DNA of 64,000 nt from Acidimicrobiaceae bacterium (GCA_016722025.1 JADKGZ010000003.1:310001-374000), one strand, 5' to 3'. Positions 24,959 to 34,104 are shown, counted from the stretch's first letter. Notes: generated from the letters alone by a model not told the origin. Numbers and translations: made by a program.

Positions 24959-25186
24959 ATGGTTCGACCGATGGATCGGGGTTACCGGATCATCATCAGC
25001 GCATCCTCGGCCGTCGGCCTCTCGTTGTGGTCGCTGCTGCTCGGGCTCCCGGGTGTGATCGTCCTCCTGGTGGCCACGGCCGCCGCCGCTGCATCGTCGC
25101 TGCTGTCGCGCTCTGCACTCGCCGAGCAGCCGGCTACCGCCACCGAGCCATACGCCGTGGTGTCGTTCGTGCGGCCGTACCGCTGA
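24959..25186 (+). CDS. Small membrane protein, 75 residues
   Basis: Basic N-terminus, then a hydrophobic stretch long enough for one or two helices (IIISASSAVGLSLWSLLLGL and GVIVLLVATAAAAASSLL), and a polar C-terminus ending PYAVVSFVRPYR. No known family. The start could also be one of the earlier in-frame codons from 24797, but the sequence before 24959 overlaps the VOC gene and is not protein-like. Confidence 0.45.
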   Translation: MVRPMDRGYRIIISASSAVGLSLWSLLLGLPGVIVLLVATAAAAASSLLSRSALAEQPATATEPYAVVSFVRPYR

Positions 25187-25248
25187 TCACCCGCGGCGTT
25201 CCGTCGACGCTCTCGATCAGTACACGCCGATTCGATACTCGTCGATCA

Positions 25249-26646
25249 CTACACGCCGCGAGCGGCGTTGCCGAACTTGGTGTACTGACCTCGCCAGACC
25301 AGCCGAGCGACGCCGGTAGGCCCGGAACGGTGCTTGGCGATGATGAGCTCGGCGCTGGCCTTGTCGGGCGAGTCGCGGTTGTACACCTCGTCGCGGTACA
25401 GGAACATCACCACGTCGGCGTCCTGCTCTAGCGAGCCCGACTCACGAAGGTCGGCGAGCATCGGGCGCTTGTCGGCGCGGCTCTCCAGGTTTCGGCTCAG
25501 CTGGCTGAGCGCGATGATGGGCACGTCGAGCTCGCGGGCCAGCACCTTGAGCCCGCGACTGATCTCGCTCACCTCCAGCTGGCGGTTCTCGCTGTTCATG
25601 CCGCCGCTCATCAGCTGCAGGTAGTCGATCATGATCAGCGCCAGGCCACCGTGGCGGGCCTTGAGCCGGCGAGCCTTCGCACGGATCTCCATCACCGTCA
25701 CCCGCGGGTTGTCGTCGAGGTACAACGGCACGCTGTCGATGCGGTTGATCGCCTTGCCGATCTTGGTCCAGTCGCTCTCCACCAACCGGCCGCTGCGCAG
25801 CTTCTGCGACTCCACCTCGGCCTCACTGGACAGGATTCGCTGCGTCAGCTCGGCATGGCCCATCTCCAGCGAGAAGACCAGCACCGGCTTCTGCGTGTGC
25901 TTCGCCACGTTGGTCGCTATGCCCAAGCCAATCGCGGTTTTGCCCATCGCGGGTCGCGCACCGATGATGTTGAGGGTGCTGGGCTGCAGGCCGGACAGGA
26001 TCTCGTCGAGGTCGTTGAAGCCGGTGGCGGCGCCGGTGATGCTGTCGCCGCGCTCGAAGATCTCCTGCAGCTTGTCCATCGCCAGCGGCAACAGATCCGA
26101 CAGCGGCCGGGTGGAGTCGATGACGCGGTCTTCTGCCACCTCGAACACCTTGGTCTCGGCTTCGTCGAGCGCCTTGGTGACATCGTCGGGCTCCATGTAC
26201 GCGATCTCGGTGATCTCGCCGGCGACGCTGATGAGCCGGCGCAGCACCGCTGTGTCTTGCACGATCTTGGCGTAGCGACTCGCGTTGGAGATGGCCGGCG
26301 TGGCGTTCTGCAGCTCGAGCAGCGCCTGCGAGCCACCGATCTCGTCGAGGAGACCGTTGCGGCGCAACTCGTCGGCAACCGTGACGATGTCGACCGGCTG
26401 GCCGCTGGCCATCAGCCCACGCATCGCCGAGTAGATGTGCTGGTGCGACGGCTTGTAGAAGTGCTCAACGTGCACACCCAGCTCGGAGACCTGGCCAACC
26501 ACCTCGCGCGACAGCAGCAGCGCACCGAGGAGGCTCTCCTCGGCACTGAGGTTGTGCGGTGGCACGCGACCGTCGCCACGGCGAGGCGCCTGACGATCGC
26601 GACCGGCATCGCGTGAGTTACCCGAGTCTCGGCGGAAGTCGGTCAT
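25249..26646 (-). CDS. dnaB: Replicative DNA helicase DnaB
   Basis: 465 residues, without an intein. The N-terminal DnaG-binding domain begins VPPHNLSAEESLLGALLLS. The RecA-like motor has Walker A GARPAMGKTAIGLGIA, Walker B LALIMIDYLQLM, the LARELDVPIIALSQLSRNLE segment and the arginine-finger region. It forms the hexameric helicase that unwinds DNA ahead of the fork. It is the last gene of the rpsF-ssb-rpsR-rplI-dnaB block, separated from rplI by ~230 bases that hold DnaA boxes. Confidence 0.97.
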   Translation of the reverse strand: MTDFRRDSGNSRDAGRDRQAPRRGDGRVPPHNLSAEESLLGALLLSREVVGQVSELGVHVEHFYKPSHQHIYSAMRGLMASGQPVDIVTVADELRRNGLLDEIGGSQALLELQNATPAISNASRYAKIVQDTAVLRRLISVAGEITEIAYMEPDDVTKALDEAETKVFEVAEDRVIDSTRPLSDLLPLAMDKLQEIFERGDSITGAATGFNDLDEILSGLQPSTLNIIGARPAMGKTAIGLGIATNVAKHTQKPVLVFSLEMGHAELTQRILSSEAEVESQKLRSGRLVESDWTKIGKAINRIDSVPLYLDDNPRVTVMEIRAKARRLKARHGGLALIMIDYLQLMSGGMNSENRQLEVSEISRGLKVLARELDVPIIALSQLSRNLESRADKRPMLADLRESGSLEQDADVVMFLYRDEVYNRDSPDKASAELIIAKHRSGPTGVARLVWRGQYTKFGNAARGV

Positions 26647-26737
26647 CCGGGCAGACCCCGAGGAAGAACGGTCATGATGCAGCTACCTTGCCTGACAGAG
26701 CCTGGGGATCGCTAGAGGGGTCAACGTGGGGACGAAC

Positions 26738-26826
26738 TGTGGATAACTCTGTCGACGCAGAGACAGCACAGCCCCGGGAGCAACCGAGAACGGTGCCACC
26801 GGGGCTGTGGACAACTCTGTGGACAG
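26738..26826. promoter_or_regulatory. Three DnaA boxes upstream of dnaB
   Basis: TGTGGATAA at 26738-26746 is the perfect complement of the consensus TTATCCACA. TGTGGACAA at 26806-26814 and TGTGGACAG at 26818-26826 match the actinobacterial TTGTCCACA form. All three point the same way. They lie between rplI and dnaB, just ahead of the dnaB start. Confidence 0.6.
26767..26809. other. 11-bp perfect stem-loop between rplI and dnaB
   Basis: CACAGCCCCGG (26767-26777) pairs perfectly with CCGGGGCTGTG (26799-26809) around a 21-base loop. The right arm overlaps the DnaA box at 26806. No T run follows on either strand, so a simple intrinsic terminator is unlikely; attenuation or a structural role at the boxes is possible. 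Confidence 0.6.
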
Positions 26827-26873
26827 GCACATCGTCGCAGGCAGCGGCGTGCGCTGCTGCGTGATGGCGGGCA

Positions 26874-27318
26874 CTACTTGGCAACCACCTCGATGGTGAT
26901 GGGGAACTCGACATCGTGGTGCAACTTCGCGGCCACCTGATAGGTGCCGGTGGTCTTGATGTGGTCGACGTGCAGCTTCTTGCGATCGAGCACGATGTGC
27001 GCCTGCGCCTCGACGGCACTGGCAACATCGGACGCGGTGACCGAGCCGAACAAACGACCTTCGGCACCGGCCTTCACCGGAATGGTGATGGTCTTGGCGA
27101 ACCAGCGCCGAAGCCACGGTCTGCGCGCTCTCGCGGTCTTGCGCATCGCGCAGATCGCGAGCACGACGCATGGCCACGGCCTGCGACGCGGCACCATCGG
27201 TTGCCTGGAACGCGTGGCCCTTGGGCAGCAGGAAGTTGCGAGCAAAGCCATCGGCCACTTCGACGATGTCGCCGCGCTTGCCGAGGCCCTTGCGGTCGGA
27301 ACGGAGGATCAGCTTCAT
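26874..27318 (-). pseudogene. rplI: 50S ribosomal protein L9, apparent frameshift
   Basis: The N-terminal domain MKLILRSDRKGLGKRGDIVE continues through VADGFARNFLLPKGHAFQAT and the connecting helix to SAQTVASAL. The C-terminal domain KTITIPVKAGAEGRLFGSVT to ITIEVVAK is complete but in another frame. The break lies near 27101-27107; removing one G of a GG pair (27102-27103 complement) gives an uninterrupted protein of normal length (~147 residues). L9 is highly conserved and both halves are well preserved, so a sequencing indel is much more likely than gene loss. The ATG overlaps the rpsR stop (TGATG), showing coupling. Confidence 0.85.
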
Positions 27319-27746
27319 CAGCCTTCCACCTCCTGGTCGGCAGCGGTCTCTTCGACTTCGGTGCTCTCCACGGCGGCCGCAGCAACCTGAGGCTCGCGTG
27401 ACTGGTCGTCGTCGCGGCCACGACGGTTGTCGCCATCGCGCGGCGGGCGCGACGTGCGGGTCTGCGCAACGCGCTTGGTGTACGGGATCAGTGCCATCTC
27501 ACGCGAGTTCTTGATCGCGTTGGCGATCTCGCGCTGCTGCTGCACCGTGTTGCCCGTGACCCGGCGGTTGCGGATCTTGGAGCGGTCGCTCACGAAGCGA
27601 GTCAGCAGGTTGACGTCCTTGTAATCGATGTACTCGATCTTGTCGGTCAGCAGGATGCTGGTCTTCTTCTTGAACTTCTTCGGGTTGGCCCCTTCTTTGG
27701 GCGCCCTCGGCTTGGACTTCTTGCTGGTGTTGTTGTCTTTGCCCAT
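27318..27746 (-). CDS. rpsR: 30S ribosomal protein S18
   Basis: 142 residues, about twice the usual S18 length. The core IEYIDYKDVNLLTRFVSDRS to REIANAIKNSREMALIPYTK is typical. The N-terminal zinc-binding cysteines are absent (KKKTSILLTDK), so it is the zinc-independent (C-minus) form. An N-terminal basic extension and an acidic ~45-residue C-terminal tail (ESTEVEETAADQEVEG) are additions. It binds S6 on the 30S platform. Part of the rpsF-ssb-rpsR-rplI operon. Confidence 0.93.
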   Translation of the reverse strand: MGKDNNTSKKSKPRAPKEGANPKKFKKKTSILLTDKIEYIDYKDVNLLTRFVSDRSKIRNRRVTGNTVQQQREIANAIKNSREMALIPYTKRVAQTRTSRPPRDGDNRRGRDDDQSREPQVAAAAVESTEVEETAADQEVEG

Positions 27747-27789
27747 TGCTTGGTGTCTTTCAGTAAAATCTCAGGAAATCTCGAATGAA

Positions 27790-28257
27790 TCAGAACGGCT
27801 CTTCGTCGCCGTAGACGGGGTCGGGAGCGCGGCTGCCACTGCTGGAGCCACCGCTGTTGCCGCCGCCGGCGTTGGAGCCGCCACCACTGCTGCCGCCACC
27901 GTCGCGAGCGATGCGCTCGACTTCGGCACGGGCCCAGCGGAGGGACGGCCCGATCTCGTCAGCGACGATCTCGACCACGTTGCGCTTCTCGCCCTCTTTG
28001 GTCTCGTACTCACGTTGCTCGAGGCGACCGGTGACGATGACGCGGGTGCCCTTGGTGAGAGAAGCGGCGATGTTCTCGCCCAACGTGTCCCAGGCGGTGA
28101 CGTTGAAGAAGGAGACCTTCTCCTGCCACTCGCCGTTCTGCTGCCAACGACGGTTCACGGCAACGCCGAAGCTGGCGATGCCCTTCCCGCCGGCGGTGAA
28201 ACGAAGCTCGGGATCGCGGGTGATGTTGCCAACGATGGTGACGGTGCTATCGGCCAT
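27790..28257 (-). CDS. ssb: Single-stranded DNA-binding protein
   Basis: 155 residues. The OB fold runs from DSTVTIVGNITRDPELRFTA through FNVTAWDTLGENIAASL to REYETKEGEKRNVVEIVADE. A Gly/Ser-rich linker follows, and the acidic tip DPVYGDEEPF is the protein-interaction tail. It tetramerises on single-stranded DNA during replication and repair. It sits between rpsF and rpsR as usual. Confidence 0.96.
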   Translation of the reverse strand: MADSTVTIVGNITRDPELRFTAGGKGIASFGVAVNRRWQQNGEWQEKVSFFNVTAWDTLGENIAASLTKGTRVIVTGRLEQREYETKEGEKRNVVEIVADEIGPSLRWARAEVERIARDGGGSSGGGSNAGGGNSGGSSSGSRAPDPVYGDEEPF

Positions 28258-28308
28258 GGTGGTTGCTCCTAGTGCAGAAGGCTGGAGGCGTGAGAACGCC
28301 GGTACGGA

Positions 28309-28638
28309 TCAGGCTGCAACCGTCATGCCGCGGCGAGCCGCCTCGGCATCGGGAAGACGCAGCAACTTGTGGCGGACGACATCGTCAGCGATACGCAGCG
28401 AGCGCTCGAGCTCGTCGAGAGCGCCACCGGGTGCGATGACGTTCATGACGGCGTAGTAGCCGTACTGCTTCTTGTTGATGGGGTAGGCGAACTGGCGCCG
28501 GCCCCACCAATCGGCCTTGCCGTGGATGCTGCCGCCGGCCTTGGTGATGCCATCAGTGATGGTCTTCACCCACTCCTGTGCAGCAGTTTCGTCGAGATCA
28601 CCTTCGAGGATGACCATGAATTCGTAGGCACGCATCAT
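28309..28638 (-). CDS. rpsF: 30S ribosomal protein S6
   Basis: 109 residues. MMRAYEFMVILEGDLDE is the first strand; WWGRRQFAYPINKKQYGYYA is the conserved R-x-x-Y-x-I core. It pairs with S18 on the 30S subunit. The start codon (ATG 28638 or the adjacent ATG 28635) is preceded by a strong GGGAGG ribosome binding site, unlike the leaderless genes around it. First gene of the rpsF-ssb-rpsR-rplI block. Confidence 0.94.
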   Translation of the reverse strand: MMRAYEFMVILEGDLDETAAQEWVKTITDGITKAGGSIHGKADWWGRRQFAYPINKKQYGYYAVMNVIAPGGALDELERSLRIADDVVRHKLLRLPDAEAARRGMTVAA

Positions 28639-28828
28639 GCGTGTGATTCCTCCCTTCGGACCCGGGGGCTTCCCGGGGCCCCGTGGTGGGGCAGGGCCAA
28701 TATGACCTGGGGAGTGTAGCGGGAAATCGCCGCAGCCGGACCGGGCCGACGGGAGCGGCCGAGCGTGGACGGTGGGCGACACATGCCAGCAGCGTGACAG
28801 AGGGGTCTCACAGAGTTACCCGGTCGGC

Positions 28829-28834
28829 TACGGT
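28829..28834 (+). promoter_or_regulatory. -10 hexamer TACGGT, leaderless promoter
   Basis: Ends seven bases before GTG 28842 of the DinB-like gene and fixes that start. Confidence 0.5.
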
Positions 28835-28841
28835 CCGCTGC

Positions 28842-29414
28842 GTGGATCTGCACGAGTGGATGATCGCCGACTTCGCCTCGATGAGAGGCAAGTTGTTCGA
28901 CTCGGTGCTCCGGCTGGTGCGTGCCGAACGTTGGCACGAGCAGGCCGACGGCGGGGGAAGCACCCTTGCCGGGCTGCTGCTGCACATCGCTCGCCACCAA
29001 GACCTCGCGGTCAACGTGGTCATCCGCAACCACGAGCCGCTCTTCGCAGCGCACAGCGCACCCCTCGGGCTCACCCACGCCGGGCCTGGCGTGGGCCTCG
29101 CCGAGCGCGAGGATCGCACGACCACCGCGCTCGTCTCACCGGAGGCGGTGCTGCACTACGCCACCGATGTGTTCGACGCAACGGCCGCATGGTTGTCGCC
29201 GCTGGGCTCGATGGCGCTCGACATCGAACCCAACACGGCCTACCGCCTCACGCACCGCGCCGGCCTCGACGCCGACAAGCTCCCCTGGCTGTACTCGATG
29301 TGGGAAGGCAAGGCGCTGTGGTGGTTCGTCCAGTGGCCGGTCATCGGCCATGGCCACGCCCACGTCGGGGAAGCCATCAGCCTGCGCAACCGAATGGGCC
29401 TCAGCCCGTTCTGA
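28842..29414 (+). CDS. DinB-like/mycothiol-transferase-fold protein
   Basis: 190 residues, a four-helix bundle of the DinB/DUF664 type. HEWMIADFASMRGKLFDSVL is the first helix; STLAGLLLHIARHQDLAV carries the His of the metal site, and VIGHGHAHVGEAISLRNRMG near the end carries the two-histidine helix that completes it. Such proteins are metal-dependent thiol S-transferases (mycothiol or bacillithiol) or damage-response proteins of unknown function. The substrate is unknown. GTG start set by the TACGGT hexamer. Confidence 0.72.
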   Translation: MDLHEWMIADFASMRGKLFDSVLRLVRAERWHEQADGGGSTLAGLLLHIARHQDLAVNVVIRNHEPLFAAHSAPLGLTHAGPGVGLAEREDRTTTALVSPEAVLHYATDVFDATAAWLSPLGSMALDIEPNTAYRLTHRAGLDADKLPWLYSMWEGKALWWFVQWPVIGHGHAHVGEAISLRNRMGLSPF

Positions 29415-29429
29415 ACCAGCGCGAGCGGC

Positions 29430-29807
29430 TCAGCGCAACAGCCAGTCGCCGCCCTCGATGCGCCGCACCAACAGCGCCGCTTCGCCGCACTGATAGGCCC
29501 ACGCCGTGTGACCCGACGCCGTCTCGACGGTGACCCGCGCGTACTTGCCGCGCACAGCGCCCTCCACATCGTCGAGATGCGCCAACGCATCGTCGAGCAG
29601 CGCCGCGTCGAGCGCGTACACCCGACCGTGGATGCGGCTTGCCCCACCGAACATCGCTGCCGGGTACCCCAGCTCGGTGTCGTACAGCGCGCCGGGCGAA
29701 CTGGTGTCGATGCCCACCCCGACGACGAATGGCGCCAGGTGCTGCCACCGCACTTCGCCCGGCCGCAGCGTGCCGTAGACGAACAGGTGCGAGACCGGCG
29801 CGCTCAC
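29430..29807 (-). CDS. Gamma-glutamylcyclotransferase-like (GGCT/AIG2) protein
   Basis: 125 residues. SHLFVYGTLRPGEVRWQHLA holds the glycine-rich Y-G-T-L-R motif that binds the gamma-glutamyl group. The strand-loop ALYDTELGYPAAMFGGA and the segment LDDVEGAVRGKYARVTV follow; the Glu in DDVEG is at the position of the catalytic acid. It probably cyclises gamma-glutamyl amino acids or a related amide. The GTG start overlaps the stop of the DUF5318 gene by four bases (GTGA). Confidence 0.8.
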   Translation of the reverse strand: MSAPVSHLFVYGTLRPGEVRWQHLAPFVVGVGIDTSSPGALYDTELGYPAAMFGGASRIHGRVYALDAALLDDALAHLDDVEGAVRGKYARVTVETASGHTAWAYQCGEAALLVRRIEGGDWLLR

Positions 29808-30229
29808 GACGATGCGCGCGCACGTGGCGGCCGGCTGCTGCCCACCGGCAGCACGCGCAGCAGATGGTGCCAGCGACACGACACGCACGCCTCCACCACG
29901 TAGGCGGTGAGCTCGTCGGGTCGAGCGTTGAGCTTGGCCAACTCCTCGGCGGTGCTGACGCAGCGACCGTGCGAGGGCAGGCGCGGCCCGAACACGTACG
30001 TGATGAGCCGTAGCTCTTGCAGCTGGCAGATGGGGCAAGCGGCGGTGGCCGGTGCACCCAGGTTGCGCGCCGCGCGGATGAGCTCGGGATGAGCGTCGCA
30101 CACCTGGTCCTGGCGGAGACGTCCGCGTCGGTACTCGTTGATCAGGTGCCGGCGAGACAGCCGATGATCGACCACCCCACCAGCCCCGCGCAGTGCGCCT
30201 GCGCTGAACGTCTTGGCACCGAACGTCAT
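29804..30229 (-). CDS. DUF5318 family protein
   Basis: 141 residues. It begins with a basic segment (SRRHLINEYRRGRLRQDQVC), followed by a zinc-ribbon-like CPICQLQEL and an ACVSCRWHHLLRV near the C-terminus. The two Cys-x-x-Cys pairs probably bind one zinc ion. This matches actinobacterial DUF5318 proteins such as the mycobacterial one encoded near ponA and rpsF; the function is unknown. It overlaps the GGCT gene by four bases, so the two are co-translated. Confidence 0.8.
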   Translation of the reverse strand: MTFGAKTFSAGALRGAGGVVDHRLSRRHLINEYRRGRLRQDQVCDAHPELIRAARNLGAPATAACPICQLQELRLITYVFGPRLPSHGRCVSTAEELAKLNARPDELTAYVVEACVSCRWHHLLRVLPVGSSRPPRARASS

Positions 30230-30311
30230 GGGCCGCAAGGTTACCGGGGTCGCACCGCCGCGTCCGCCACGCATCCGCCACGACCCGACGAACACACGCG
30301 ACACTGTGCAC

Positions 30312-30911
30312 ATGAGCATCTGGTACGGCGCCCACGTCGCCGACGAGTCCGAGCTGCGCCTGTGCGGCGACCTGGCCGGCAAGCGAGTCATCGAGCTGGG
30401 CCTCGCCGCTGCCGCCGGGTCGATCACACCGAACTCGGTCACGGCCGCGATGGCCGGCGCGAAGGCGATGGCACTCGACCCCGACCCCCAAGCCATCGCC
30501 GCCGTGCGCGCCGCCGCCGAGCTGGCCGAGGTGAAGGTGGAGTGCCACCGCGGCGACTTGGCCGACCTCGGGTTCGCCACCAGCGCATCGGTGGACCTGG
30601 TCGTGGCCTCGCACACGCTGGCCGGCGTCGACGATCTGCCGCGGGTGCTGCGCCAGGTGCATCGCGTGCTGAAGCCGGGCGCACCCTTCGTCGTTGCCAT
30701 GCGCCACCCGGTGGCCGCCATGTTCGGCGGCACAGACCACACTGCCACCGCCGCCTACGGCGCGCTCAGCACCACGTTCACCGAGCTCTACATGTCGTTC
30801 GAACGCAGCAACTTCCGGCTCGATGTGGTGCACGAGCTCAACGACCAACGTGTCCGCGAGCCGCTGTGCCCCGCCGTACTCGTGGTACGAGCTCGCAAAC
30901 AGGGCGACTGA
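30312..30911 (+). CDS. Class I SAM-dependent methyltransferase
   Basis: 199 residues. Motif I is degenerate (VIELGLAAAAGSITPN instead of a compact G-x-G-x-G), motif II is MALDPDPQAIAAVRAA, and motif IV is ASVDLVVASHTLAGVDDLP followed by RVLKPGAPFVVAMRHP. The fold is clear but the AdoMet loop is unusual, so binding should be considered unproven. The ATG follows GACACT at leaderless spacing. The substrate is unknown. Confidence 0.75.
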   Translation: MSIWYGAHVADESELRLCGDLAGKRVIELGLAAAAGSITPNSVTAAMAGAKAMALDPDPQAIAAVRAAAELAEVKVECHRGDLADLGFATSASVDLVVASHTLAGVDDLPRVLRQVHRVLKPGAPFVVAMRHPVAAMFGGTDHTATAAYGALSTTFTELYMSFERSNFRLDVVHELNDQRVREPLCPAVLVVRARKQGD

Positions 30912-30949
30912 TCGCACGCTGCTGCGGCCGGGCCCCACTTCCGACCTGG

Positions 30950-33900
30950 CTACACCAGCGAGTACTCCGCTTCCACCAACGCCGCCGGGCGCGGGCGCCC
31001 GAACAGGTAGCCCTGCCCGCGATCACAGCCGATCTCGCGCAGGCGGGTGAGCTGCAGCGGCGTCTCCACGCCTTCGGCCACCACCGACAGGCCCAACGAG
31101 TGGCCCAGGTTCACCACCGCCTCCACGATGGTGGAGTCATCGGGGTCGATGCCCAACCCGTTGACGAACGTGCGGTCGATCTTGATCGCCTCGACCGGGA
31201 ACCGCTTCAAGTAGGTGAGCGACGAGTACCCGGTGCCGAAGTCGTCGACGGCAAGGTGCAGACCGAGGCTGCGCAGGTCGCGCAGTGACACGGTGGCCGC
31301 CTTCACGTCGGCCATCAACGCGGTCTCGGTGATCTCCAGCCACAACGCACCCGCCGGCACGCCGGCCTCGGCCAGCGCCTCGGCGACGACGTCGACGAGA
31401 TGACCGCTCATCAACTGGCGCACGCTGACGTTGACCGACACCGACAGATCGGTGAACCGACTGGTGCTGCTGCGCCATTGCCCCAACTGCGCGAGGGACG
31501 CGCGCAGCACCGCGGCACCCAGTTCGCCGATCAGCCCGGTCTCCTCGGCCATCGGCAGGAACTGCTCGGGCCCCAACAGGCCACGATCCGGGTGGCGCCA
31601 GCGGGCCAGCACCTCGAACCCCACCAGGTGTCCGTTGCCCAGCTGCACGATCGGTTGGTAGTAGGGTACGATCTCGCCGCGCTCCAGGCCACGCCGCAAC
31701 TCGTTCGTCGTGCGCAGCGTGAGCACCGTCGCGTCATGGCTGCCAGGTGCGAACATCTCTGCACAATCCCGGCCGCGGGCCTTGGCGCGGTACATCGCGG
31801 CATCGGCGTCACGCAGCATCTCGGTGGTGGTGACACCCTCTCGATCCGACACGGTGATGCCGATGCTGGCGGTCACGAACAGCTCCGTGCCATCGATGGT
31901 GAGCGGTTGCGCGATCTCGGAGCGCAGCTGCTCGGCCACATCGAGAGGGTCGTAGCCACCGCTGACATCGCGCAGCATCACGATGAACTCGTCGCCGCCG
32001 AAGCGGCCGAGCATGTCGCGGTCGCGAACCACTGATCGCAGACGCTCGCTCATCGATCGCAACAGCTGGTCGCCGGCGTCGTGGCCGAGACTGTCGTTGA
32101 TCACCTTGAAGTTGTCGATGTCGATGAACAGCACCGCGATCGAACCGGGCTCGGCCGATTCCAGGTACGCCCCGAGTCGTTCCAGGAAGCGGAACCGGTT
32201 CGGCAACCCGGTGAGGCCATCGTGAGTGGCGGCCCATTCGAGGCGCTCGGCGTTGTGGCGCTGCTCGGTGACATCCTCGATGTGCGCGATGGCCAGCGAA
32301 CCCCCCTCTCCGTCGTCCATGACCGACACCCACGTGCGCGCCCAGACCACACCGCCATCACCGCGGATGTAGCGCTTCTCGATCCGATAGCTGTCCACCT
32401 CGTTGTCGGCGGCGCTGTGCAGCAGTGCGGCGTTGCGCTGCCAGTCGTCGGGGTGGCTGATGTCCTCGACGGTGAGCCCGATCAGATCGTCGCGGCTGCG
32501 CCCCAGCATGGCGACCAGCGACTCGTTGACATCGATCAGCACGCCACCCGGCGCGCTTGACAACGCCATCCCGGTGGGAGCGCCGTGGAAGGCGAGCCGG
32601 AAGCGCTCTCGCGCCCTCTCCAGCCGAACAGCCTCCGCCACCCGCAGCGTGACATCGCGCAACACGATCACCACACGATCGGGATCGCGCACAGGAACGT
32701 TCGCATCTGCCTCGAGCAGCACGTGTGTGCCATCGGGTCGAACGAACCTCAACGTGGGGGTCACCATCGGCTCACCGTCGTGCATCAGCCGCCACAGATC
32801 GACCAGGCCCCGGCGGTCGGCGGGGTCGAACAGATCGGTGAGGAAGTGGCCCTTCAGCTCCTCGCGAGTGAGACCGGTGAGCTCAACGGTGTTCGCGTTC
32901 ACCTCCCGGATGTGCCCGTCTTTGGCCAGCACCACCAACGCCTCTGGAAGGTCATCCAGCAGTTGGCGCAGCTCCAGCTCGGCACCGCGCAGCTCCTCGA
33001 TGTTCTCGTGCAGCTGCTCGGCCCAGTTACCCGATTGGCGGTGGTTCGCCACCTGCGCGCACGACCACAGCATCCCCAGCGTCGCGCCCAACACTGCGGT
33101 CGTCCGATTCGGTTCGGCATCGTTGATCATGTAACGCCAGGTGGCCAGCCAGACCCCGAGGGTGACGGGGCCGTGCACCAGCATCAGCCGTCGCATCGTG
33201 GGACGGCGAGCAGTGACGCGGGCACCCGCCGGCACGGCCAACGCGGTGACGACGCACACCAGGCCCACCACCCAGGCCACCGACGACACGCTCACCGCCG
33301 CCGTGGTGGCATCGCCGAGGCCGGCACTGGCCATGGTGTCACCCACGGCCAGCGACACCATGCCCACGAACAGCAGCACCCTTGCCGGTGAGCGATCCAC
33401 CAGCAGCAGCAACAGCACGATCGAGGCGATGAACACATCGAGCGCCGGGTAGAGCACCACCAAGAGCTGCGTGACCAACGTGAGCCGATTCATGTCGCCG
33501 ACTCCGCGGGCGATGACCAACTCCCAGAGGATGAACGTGACCGCCAGCGCGAGCAACGCCGCGTCGAGGAGATGGACGACCAGCGTGGTGCGATCACCGG
33601 AGCGCAGGTGACGAACCAGGAAGGCGATCATGCAGCCGAGGAAGACGAGAATCCCCAGATCCGCCGGTGTCGGCCACCGTTCGTGCAGCCACGTCGAGGC
33701 ACCGGCTGCGAGCCACAGCGCACCGCCGGCGGCACCGGCGAAGGCCACCATGACCAACCACCAGTGGCGGCGCGCTTCGATCGTCGCTCGCGCCCACGCC
33801 ACCATCACTCCCAACGACGACACGCCGAGCAACGCGAGATCCGTCCAGCGCATCCACTCGCCGACGCCATCGGCGCCGGCCACGAGGGCGAGCAGGTACA

Positions 33901-34003
33901 CCGCGGCAGCGATGGTCAGGCTGGCGAGCGCGGCTCGAAGACCCCACCTCGCGCTCGGCTCCCACTTCAACCGACGCGACTCGCCGACTGCACTCGCCTG
34001 CAT
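30950..34003 (-). CDS. Membrane-bound PAS-GGDEF-EAL cyclic-di-GMP enzyme
   Basis: 1017 residues. About eight membrane helices occupy residues 25-315. A PAS domain follows at about 340-450 (LDDLPEALVVLAKDGHIREV), then a PAS/PAC at about 470-590. The GGDEF domain has an intact RFGGDEF motif near residue 668. The EAL domain begins GFEVLARWRHPDRGLL; the signature is EVL, seen in some active phosphodiesterases, and the metal ligands in ITETALM, VDDFGTGYSS, IKIDRTFV and VAEGVET and the GQGYLFGRP end are all present. It could therefore make and degrade c-di-GMP under control of a membrane signal. It is the only c-di-GMP gene in the window. Confidence 0.92.
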   Translation of the reverse strand: MQASAVGESRRLKWEPSARWGLRAALASLTIAAAVYLLALVAGADGVGEWMRWTDLALLGVSSLGVMVAWARATIEARRHWWLVMVAFAGAAGGALWLAAGASTWLHERWPTPADLGILVFLGCMIAFLVRHLRSGDRTTLVVHLLDAALLALAVTFILWELVIARGVGDMNRLTLVTQLLVVLYPALDVFIASIVLLLLLVDRSPARVLLFVGMVSLAVGDTMASAGLGDATTAAVSVSSVAWVVGLVCVVTALAVPAGARVTARRPTMRRLMLVHGPVTLGVWLATWRYMINDAEPNRTTAVLGATLGMLWSCAQVANHRQSGNWAEQLHENIEELRGAELELRQLLDDLPEALVVLAKDGHIREVNANTVELTGLTREELKGHFLTDLFDPADRRGLVDLWRLMHDGEPMVTPTLRFVRPDGTHVLLEADANVPVRDPDRVVIVLRDVTLRVAEAVRLERARERFRLAFHGAPTGMALSSAPGGVLIDVNESLVAMLGRSRDDLIGLTVEDISHPDDWQRNAALLHSAADNEVDSYRIEKRYIRGDGGVVWARTWVSVMDDGEGGSLAIAHIEDVTEQRHNAERLEWAATHDGLTGLPNRFRFLERLGAYLESAEPGSIAVLFIDIDNFKVINDSLGHDAGDQLLRSMSERLRSVVRDRDMLGRFGGDEFIVMLRDVSGGYDPLDVAEQLRSEIAQPLTIDGTELFVTASIGITVSDREGVTTTEMLRDADAAMYRAKARGRDCAEMFAPGSHDATVLTLRTTNELRRGLERGEIVPYYQPIVQLGNGHLVGFEVLARWRHPDRGLLGPEQFLPMAEETGLIGELGAAVLRASLAQLGQWRSSTSRFTDLSVSVNVSVRQLMSGHLVDVVAEALAEAGVPAGALWLEITETALMADVKAATVSLRDLRSLGLHLAVDDFGTGYSSLTYLKRFPVEAIKIDRTFVNGLGIDPDDSTIVEAVVNLGHSLGLSVVAEGVETPLQLTRLREIGCDRGQGYLFGRPRPAALVEAEYSLV

Positions 34004-34104
34004 CCCGCCTCCACGTCGCGCGACCCGCCACCTCGCTCATCGCCGCCGTGGCGGCGGTGGTGGTGACTGTGCGAGGCCGACGGTTGCCGAACAGGCCGAC
34101 TATA

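Noticed and set aside
26767..26809. Intrinsic terminator ending the rpsF-rplI operon
   Set aside because: The stem is perfect but no T run follows on the transcribed strand, so it is reported only as a stem-loop.
31000..34003. Loss of phosphodiesterase activity because the EAL signature is EVL
   Set aside because: The other metal and catalytic residues of the domain are all present, and EVL variants are known among active enzymes.
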